Part shown: positions 58,981 through 64,000 of the stretch, piece after piece | Layout: every line of letters starts with the position of its first letter | How positions within the stretch are numbered: the first letter of the stretch is position 1 | From: Streptomyces sp. A012304 | Lineage (GTDB): Bacteria > Actinomycetota > Actinomycetes > Streptomycetales > Streptomycetaceae | Reading direction: 5' to 3' | NCBI RefSeq assembly: GCF_026008495.1 | Contig: NZ_BQUN01000096.1 | Span: 147,465-211,464, forward strand | Length of the DNA: 64,000 nucleotides | Program-made: the position numbers and the translations under genes | Notes under the pieces: model-generated | Databases searched by the model: none | The model's input: only the letters and a program-made list of their open reading frames with translations | Told to the model about the DNA's origin: nothing

Positions 58981-59622
58981 TCACCGCAACGCCTCCGCGA
59001 CCTCCTTCGCCGCGTCCACCACCCGCTGCCCCACCCTCTCCGGCACAGCGTCCGCCAGCATCACCACCCCCACGCTCCCCTCGACCCCCGTCACCCCGAG
59101 CAACGGCGCCGCCGCCCCACTGGCCCCCGCCTCCAGCTCCCCGTGCGTCAGCGTGTACCCGGGGTCCCCCACCGCCCGCTGCCGGGCCGCCAGGATCGCC
59201 TTGCCCGCCGCCCCCCGGTCCAGCGGATGCCGGAACCCCGCCCGGTACGCCACGTGGTAGTCCGTCCACGTCGGCTCGACCACGGCGACGGCCAGCGCCT
59301 CCGCCCCGTCCACCAACGTCAGATGCGCCGTCGCCCCGATGTCCTCGGCCAGCGACCGCAGCGCCGGCAGCGCCGCCTCCCGTACCAGCGGATGCACCTG
59401 GCGGCCCAGTCTCAGCACGCCCAGCCCGACCCGGGCTCGTCCGCCCAGGTCACGTCGTACGAGGGCGTGCTGCTCCAGCGTGGCGAGCAACCGATAGACG
59501 ACGGTCCGGTTCACGCCTAGTTTGTTGGACAGTTCGGTGACGGTCAGCCCATGGTCCGTATCGGCCAGCAGCTTGAGGACCCGCAGCCCTCGATCGAGCG
59601 TCTGGGAGGTCTCCGCGGTCAC
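58981..59622 (-). CDS. IclR-family transcriptional regulator
   Basis: A 213-residue regulator: HTH at about 7-60 (SQTLDRGLRVLKLLAD, GLTVTELSNKLGVNRTVVYR) and an IclR effector domain (HLTLVDGAEALAVAVVEP). GTG 59622 has AAGGAG 8 nt upstream. The effector and targets are unknown. 59623-59912 has no gene. Confidence 0.88.
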   Translation of the reverse strand: MTAETSQTLDRGLRVLKLLADTDHGLTVTELSNKLGVNRTVVYRLLATLEQHALVRRDLGGRARVGLGVLRLGRQVHPLVREAALPALRSLAEDIGATAHLTLVDGAEALAVAVVEPTWTDYHVAYRAGFRHPLDRGAAGKAILAARQRAVGDPGYTLTHGELEAGASGAAAPLLGVTGVEGSVGVVMLADAVPERVGQRVVDAAKEVAEALR

Positions 59623-59912
59623 GACGCCCACTCCTTAGTGGTGAGGTCGGCGGCCCCCTCGCGGCGGATGCGTCACCGAGTCCCGTCAGTGACGCGCTTC
59701 AGAGGCCGCCGATCGGCAGATGGGCCAGGCGTGTCCGGGCCCAGTCGCTTCACGGCTGCGCTCCGCGGCGGCGCTGCCACGGGGCGTGTGCGTAGCGGGA
59801 CAGTAGCGAGCGAGTTCGCTCAGCGGAAGGCTCCGTCCAGAATCCGGTCAGTGGCCGGTATGGAGTACCTGTTTTTGTCCCGATACGTACGCCCCTTTTC
59901 ACAGCAAGGGCG

Positions 59913-61709
59913 TCACTTCATTCGAGTCGCCCACTCCTGCACCTTGGCGATCCGCTGCCGCAGCTGCCCCGCCGTCGCCTCGGCGCTCGGCGGTCCCCCG
60001 CACACCCGCCGCAGCTCGGTGTGGATCACCCCGTGCGGCTTGCCGCTCTGGTGGACGTACGCGCCGACCATCGTGTTGAGCTGCCGGCGCAGCTCCATCA
60101 TCTCCTTGTGCGAGACGACGGGCCGCCGCTCGGCGGGCAGCTCCAGCAGGTCGGCCTCGGCGTCCGGCTTCTTCCTGCTGTGCGCGATCTGCTTGGCCTG
60201 CCGCTTCTGGAGCAGCAGCTGCACCTGCTCGGGCTCCAGCAGGCCGGGGATGCCGAGGTAGTCCTGCTCCTCCTCGCTCCCCGGGTGGGCCTGCATGCCG
60301 AACTCGGCGCCGTTGTACATGACCCGGTCGAAGACGGCGTCGGACTCCAGCGCCTCGAAGGGCAGCATGTCCTGCTCGCCGGTGTCCTCGTCCTGCTCCC
60401 GGTTCGCCTCGTCCATCTCCTTCTCGGACTCGGCGTACGGGTCCTCCTCGTCCCCGTCCTTCTTGGGCTTGTCGAGGACGTGGTCGCGTTCGCGCTCCAT
60501 CTCGTTGGCGAAGCCGAGCAGGTCGGGCACGGTCGGCAGGAACACGGACGCGGTCTCGCCGCGCCGCCGGGACCGTACGAAACGCCCGACGGCCTGCGCG
60601 AAGAACAACGGCGTGGAGATCGTCGTCGCGTACACGCCGACCGCGAGCCGGGGAACGTCGACGCCCTCGGACACCATCCGCACCGCGACCATCCACCGGT
60701 CGGTGTTGTTGCTGAACTCGTCGATCCGGTTGGAGGCGCCGGCGTCGTCGGACAGGACGAGCGTCGCCTTGGTGCCGGTGATCTCCCGGATGAGCTTGGC
60801 GTAGGCGCGCGCCGAGTCCTGGTCGGAGGCGATGACCAGCGCGCCCGCGTCCGGGATGGCCTTCCTGACCTCGGTGAGCCGCTGGTCGGCGGCGCGCAGC
60901 ACGCTGGGCATCCACTCGCCGCGCGGATCCAGCGCCGTACGCCAGGCCTGGCTGATCGCGTCCTTCGTCATCGGCTCGCCGAGCCGGGCGGCGATCTCGT
61001 CGCCGGCCTTCGTCCGCCAGCGCATGTTGCCGCTGTAGGAGAGGAAGATGACGGGCCGGACCACGTGGTCGGCGAGCGCGTTGCCGTAGCCGTACGTGTA
61101 GTCGGCGGCCGACCGCCGGATCCCGTCGTTGCCCTCCTCGTACGTCACGAACGGGATGGGGTTGGTGTCGGAGCGGAACGGCGTACCGGTGAGCGCGAGC
61201 CGCCGCGTGGCCGGCTCGAACGCCTCCAGGCAGGCCTCGCCCCACGACTTGGAGTCACCGGCGTGGTGGATCTCGTCGAGGATGACCAGGGTCTTGCGCT
61301 GCTCGCTGCGGTTGCGGTGCAGCATCGGCCGCACGCCGACGCCGGCGTACGTCACCGCGACACCGTGGTAGTCCTTGCTGAGCGGGCCCGCGCTGTACTC
61401 GGGATCCAGCCGGATCCCTATCCGCGCCGCCGCCTCCGCCCACTGCTTCTTCAGGTGCTCGGTCGGCGCGACCACGGTCACCTGCTGCACGACGTGGTGG
61501 TGCAGCAGCCAGGAGGCCAGGGTCAGCGCGAAGGTCGTCTTGCCGGCGCCGGGCGTCGCGACGGCGAGGAAGTCGCGCGGCTGCTCCTGGATGTACTTCT
61601 CCATCGCCCCCTGCTGCCAGGCACGCAGCTTGCTGGCGGTGCCCCAGGGGGCCCGGCCGGGGAAGGCGGGAGACAGATGGTGCGAGGACGAAGCGGCGGT
61701 AGTAGTCAC
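59913..61709 (-). CDS. Superfamily 2 DEAD/DEAH helicase
   Basis: A 598-residue helicase. ATPGAGKTTFALT (Walker A), VVAPTEHLKKQW (Ia), VILDEIHHA (DEIH), LTGTPFRSD (III) and QAVGRFVRSRRRG (VI). A long acidic insert lies at about 430-480 (EEDPYAESEKEMDEANREQD). Probably involved in DNA repair or recombination; homologous to common actinobacterial XPB-like helicases. GGAG stands before GTG 61709. Confidence 0.88.
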   Translation of the reverse strand: MTTTAASSSHHLSPAFPGRAPWGTASKLRAWQQGAMEKYIQEQPRDFLAVATPGAGKTTFALTLASWLLHHHVVQQVTVVAPTEHLKKQWAEAAARIGIRLDPEYSAGPLSKDYHGVAVTYAGVGVRPMLHRNRSEQRKTLVILDEIHHAGDSKSWGEACLEAFEPATRRLALTGTPFRSDTNPIPFVTYEEGNDGIRRSAADYTYGYGNALADHVVRPVIFLSYSGNMRWRTKAGDEIAARLGEPMTKDAISQAWRTALDPRGEWMPSVLRAADQRLTEVRKAIPDAGALVIASDQDSARAYAKLIREITGTKATLVLSDDAGASNRIDEFSNNTDRWMVAVRMVSEGVDVPRLAVGVYATTISTPLFFAQAVGRFVRSRRRGETASVFLPTVPDLLGFANEMERERDHVLDKPKKDGDEEDPYAESEKEMDEANREQDEDTGEQDMLPFEALESDAVFDRVMYNGAEFGMQAHPGSEEEQDYLGIPGLLEPEQVQLLLQKRQAKQIAHSRKKPDAEADLLELPAERRPVVSHKEMMELRRQLNTMVGAYVHQSGKPHGVIHTELRRVCGGPPSAEATAGQLRQRIAKVQEWATRMK

Positions 61710-61829
61710 GGTCTCCGTACGGGGGTCGAGCGGCTCGGCTGCCGCGGCTGAACGACCGGGCCACCCTACCGGCGGTCGGTCGCCGTCAACGCGCGGACAA
61801 GCCCGGCTCACCGACGGGTGGGACTCACG

Positions 61830-62204
61830 TCACAGCGCCCTCAGCCGCCCCGCGATCGCTCCCACGTCACTCTCCTCACCGGACGCGACGTCGATGACCA
61901 GCTCGTACGCCGTGTCCTGGTCGCAGCCGGCCAGGTCCACGCCGTTCAAGGCGAGGAAGGCGGCGGTGGCGAGCCACGCGGTGCGCTTGTTGCCGTCGAC
62001 GAGGGGGTGGTTGGCGGCGAGGCCGTGCAGCAGGGCCGCGGCCTGCTCGTAGAGGTCGTCGTAGGCCGGCGTGCCGAACATCCGGGCCCGCGGCCGGTGC
62101 ACGGCCGAGGCGAGCAGTCCCGCCTCCCGCGCCTCCGGGTCCCGCCCGCCGAACGCGATCCGGGCGATGTCGGTCACCTCGGCGACGGTGAGGTGCCTGC
62201 TCAT
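61830..62204 (-). CDS. Doc-type toxin (Fic fold)
   Basis: A 124-residue Fic-family protein with NHPLVDGNKRTAWLA, the HxFxxGNKR-type active site (Leu replaces Phe). Doc toxins phosphorylate EF-Tu and block translation. The ATG overlaps the antitoxin stop (ATGA), so the toxin is translated after the antitoxin. Confidence 0.88.
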   Translation of the reverse strand: MSRHLTVAEVTDIARIAFGGRDPEAREAGLLASAVHRPRARMFGTPAYDDLYEQAAALLHGLAANHPLVDGNKRTAWLATAAFLALNGVDLAGCDQDTAYELVIDVASGEESDVGAIAGRLRAL

Positions 62205-62401
62205 TCGCCGAGCCTGCGCAGCAGCTCCGCGTGCGCCCCGGCCAGCCGCTCCGCGACCCCGCGCACCGCGCTCCGCTCCGCCTCCAGCCGCTCCCGTACG
62301 GCGTCCAGCGCGAGATCCTCGGGGCGGCGGCCGGTGGCGTCCGCGAGGTCGTCCAGAGCGTGGCGGAGGTCGGCGGTGAGGGGAACGGTCAGCTGCTGCA
62401 T
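62201..62401 (-). CDS. Antitoxin partner of Doc
   Basis: A 66-residue protein with a ribbon-helix-helix-like start (LTVPLTADLRHALDDLADATG) and a charged C-terminus (VRERLEAERSAVRGVAER) that would wrap the toxin. No Shine-Dalgarno; TACGCT is 7 nt before the ATG. Promoter region carries repeated ACGTCAT words at 62452-62493. Confidence 0.8.
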   Translation of the reverse strand: MQQLTVPLTADLRHALDDLADATGRRPEDLALDAVRERLEAERSAVRGVAERLAGAHAELLRRLGE

Positions 62402-62487
62402 GCGGGAGAGCGTACGGCCATGATCACGGACCGACGACCGAATTACGCATTGCGTCATTACGTCATACGCCATCACGTCTTACGTCA

Positions 62488-63936
62488 TTACGTTCGCTCC
62501 CGCAGCCGGGTCGTCACCCATGCCCCGACCAGCGCCACGCCGGCCATCGGCAGGAACACGGCGGCGAAGGCGGCCGGGTGGGAGCCGGAGGCGTCCGTGG
62601 CGGCGTGGGTGACGGTCCCGCCGCCGAGGGCGGCGAACGCGGCCCCGCCCGCCGACAGCAGCAGGACGTTGGACAGGGCGTCGGAGATCTGGAGGGCGGC
62701 GGAGTTCGTTCCGGCCTCCTCCGGGGCGGACAGCTGGAGCAGCAGCACGCTGCTGGAGGAGATCACCAGCCCCATCCCGAAGCACCCGAAGGCCCAGGCC
62801 ACCGCGACGGTCCAGGCGGGCACGGCGTCGATGAGCACGCTGGGCGCGGCGGCGATGGCGGCCGCGACGAGCACCATGCCAAAGGTCATCAGCCGCTCCC
62901 GGTACGGCTCCACCCGCGACCGGGACTGCACCCAGGACCCCACCGCCCAGGTGAGCCCGCCGGCCGCGAGCGAGAACCCGGCGAGCGTGGGGCTGAGGCC
63001 CCGTTGGGTGACGAGCATCAGCGGCACGAACGACTCGGCCGCGATGAAGGAGCCCGCCGCGACGCCGCGCAGCAGCACGACCGACGGCAGCCCGCGCGCG
63101 GCCCGGTAGGTGCCGGGCGGCAGCAGCCCGAGCACGGCCGGCACGAGCAGCGCGACGCCCGCGGCGGCGGGCAGCAGCGAGAACGGACGCAGGTCCTGAG
63201 CGCCGTACTGGAGCAGTCCGGCCCCCAGTGAGATCCCGAAGGCGAGCCGGATGCGCCGCCGGTCGAAGGAGGCGGCCTCCGCGCCGGCGCCGACCGGCCC
63301 ACCCGCCCGCCGCCGGATCTGCGGCAGAGCGAGCGCCAGCGGCAGCACGACCAGCGCCGGGATGCCGACGAACACCCACCGCCACCCCAGGTGCTCGGTG
63401 ACCGCGCCGGACGCCAGCGGCCCGACGACGGACGGCACGACCCAGCTGGCGGCGAACGCGGCCATGATCGCCGGCCGCAACCGCTCCGGATAGGCCCGCC
63501 CCACCACCACGTACAGGGCCACGATGACGAGTCCCCCGCCGAGCCCCTGCACGGCCCGCCCGAGAATGAACACCCACATGGCGCCGGCGGTCCCGGACAG
63601 CAGCAGCCCGGCGGCGAAGGCGGCGATCCCACAGCTCACCGGCGCGAGCGGGCCCCGCCGGTCCGACCACTGCCCGGCCAGCACCATCCCGAACAGACTG
63701 GTCGTGAAATACCCGGAGAACGCGAAGGCGTACAGCCCCACCCCGTCCAGCTCCCGAGCCGCCACCGGCATCGCCGTCCCCACGGCGGTCGCCTCGAAGG
63801 CGATCAACAGCACGACGGACACGATCCCCACGCTCAGCGCCCGGTACGACCGCCCCAACACGGTCTCACCGGAGCCCGGACGCGCGTCCTTGGATACGTC
63901 TGCGACACCGGTGTCGCGGGGTTCGAGAGCGGCCAT
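62488..63936 (-). CDS. MFS transporter (drug efflux-like)
   Basis: A 482-residue permease, twelve to fourteen helices. Helix signatures: SDRRGPLAP loop 2-3 and GRAVQGLGGGLVIVALYVVVG on helix 4 of the DHA type. Probably exports a drug or small molecule. Leaderless: TACTCT lies 7 nt before ATG 63936. 63937-64000 shows no gene. Confidence 0.87.
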   Translation of the reverse strand: MAALEPRDTGVADVSKDARPGSGETVLGRSYRALSVGIVSVVLLIAFEATAVGTAMPVAARELDGVGLYAFAFSGYFTTSLFGMVLAGQWSDRRGPLAPVSCGIAAFAAGLLLSGTAGAMWVFILGRAVQGLGGGLVIVALYVVVGRAYPERLRPAIMAAFAASWVVPSVVGPLASGAVTEHLGWRWVFVGIPALVVLPLALALPQIRRRAGGPVGAGAEAASFDRRRIRLAFGISLGAGLLQYGAQDLRPFSLLPAAAGVALLVPAVLGLLPPGTYRAARGLPSVVLLRGVAAGSFIAAESFVPLMLVTQRGLSPTLAGFSLAAGGLTWAVGSWVQSRSRVEPYRERLMTFGMVLVAAAIAAAPSVLIDAVPAWTVAVAWAFGCFGMGLVISSSSVLLLQLSAPEEAGTNSAALQISDALSNVLLLSAGGAAFAALGGGTVTHAATDASGSHPAAFAAVFLPMAGVALVGAWVTTRLRERT

Positions 63937-64000
63937 GCCCGCCAGAGTAAGGCCCACAACCGACAATGACCCCTGTCTCCAGCCGCCCTTCTCCGTCATC

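Noticed and set aside
59623..59912. A possible small gene between IclR and the helicase
   Set aside because: No frame with start, ribosome site and coding bias was found.

Overview
The window is chromosomal DNA of a Streptomyces. GC is very high with a strong G/C bias at third codon positions. Lineage markers include an SsgA-family sporulation protein, a BldB/WhiJ-type DUF397 + XRE + HATPase module, DasR operators, class E sortase with a LAXTG substrate, Tat-exported hydrolases and a 31-residue cysteine leader peptide. Gene order from about 24 to 58 kb matches what I recall of S. coelicolor SCO2897-SCO2931; this is recall, not a search. No phage, integrase, plasmid, CRISPR array, rRNA or biosynthetic cluster was seen.

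Layout. (1) 0-3 kb: end of a sortase gene, a secreted GH30 glycosidase and a SEC-C protein. (2) 3-9.8 kb: accessory block with visibly lower GC, holding an SRA-HNH endonuclease divergent from a PLD-helicase-DUF3427 protein, then the HATPase/XRE/DUF397 regulatory module and a small DUF6087-like gene. (3) 9.8-14.6 kb: alpha/beta hydrolase, DUF2267, Hsp20, and two tandem paralogous membrane proteins with nearly identical upstream regions. (4) 14.6-24.2 kb: cell-wall-anchored alginate-lyase-like protein, MFS transporter, DUF445, SGNH hydrolase, DUF1707 protein and a three-gene ABC-2 exporter. (5) 24.4-28.4 kb: class A penicillin-binding protein, SMR remnant, GroES-like protein, DUF3618 protein and Bcp peroxiredoxin. 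(6) 28.5-29.8 kb: two coupled HNH genes abutting an atypical tRNA. (7) 29.8-43.7 kb: rdgB, rph, the GlcNAc PTS genes, an Rv1339-like hydrolase, PemK-like protein, cysM-cysO-leader-mec, amino acid permease, DUF2017, clpS, pncB and pncA. Much of this follows the M. tuberculosis Rv1330c-Rv1341 order. (8) 44-54.7 kb: M6 protease, RDD proteins, ssgG-like gene, FAD oxidase, TPR protein and hppD. (9) 54.7-64 kb: AsnC-type regulator, OpuC-like ABC genes, S16 peptidase, IclR regulator, superfamily 2 helicase, a Doc toxin-antitoxin pair and an MFS transporter.

How the parts work together. The GlcNAc PTS genes share DasR-type operators, so uptake should respond to aminosugar metabolism. CysM, CysO and Mec form the thiocarboxylate cysteine pathway, preceded by a peptide rich in cysteine codons near its end that suggests attenuation. 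PncB and PncA salvage NAD precursors. The sortase and the LASTG-tailed lyase fit as enzyme and substrate. The AsnC-like regulator sits divergently to hppD over a palindrome. The most novel candidate is the divergent SRA-HNH / PLD-helicase-DUF3427 pair, which looks like a modification-dependent defence module. Eleven genes show an extended run of -10-like hexamers (TANNNT) placed 6-7 nt before the start codon without a Shine-Dalgarno, suggesting frequent leaderless transcripts.
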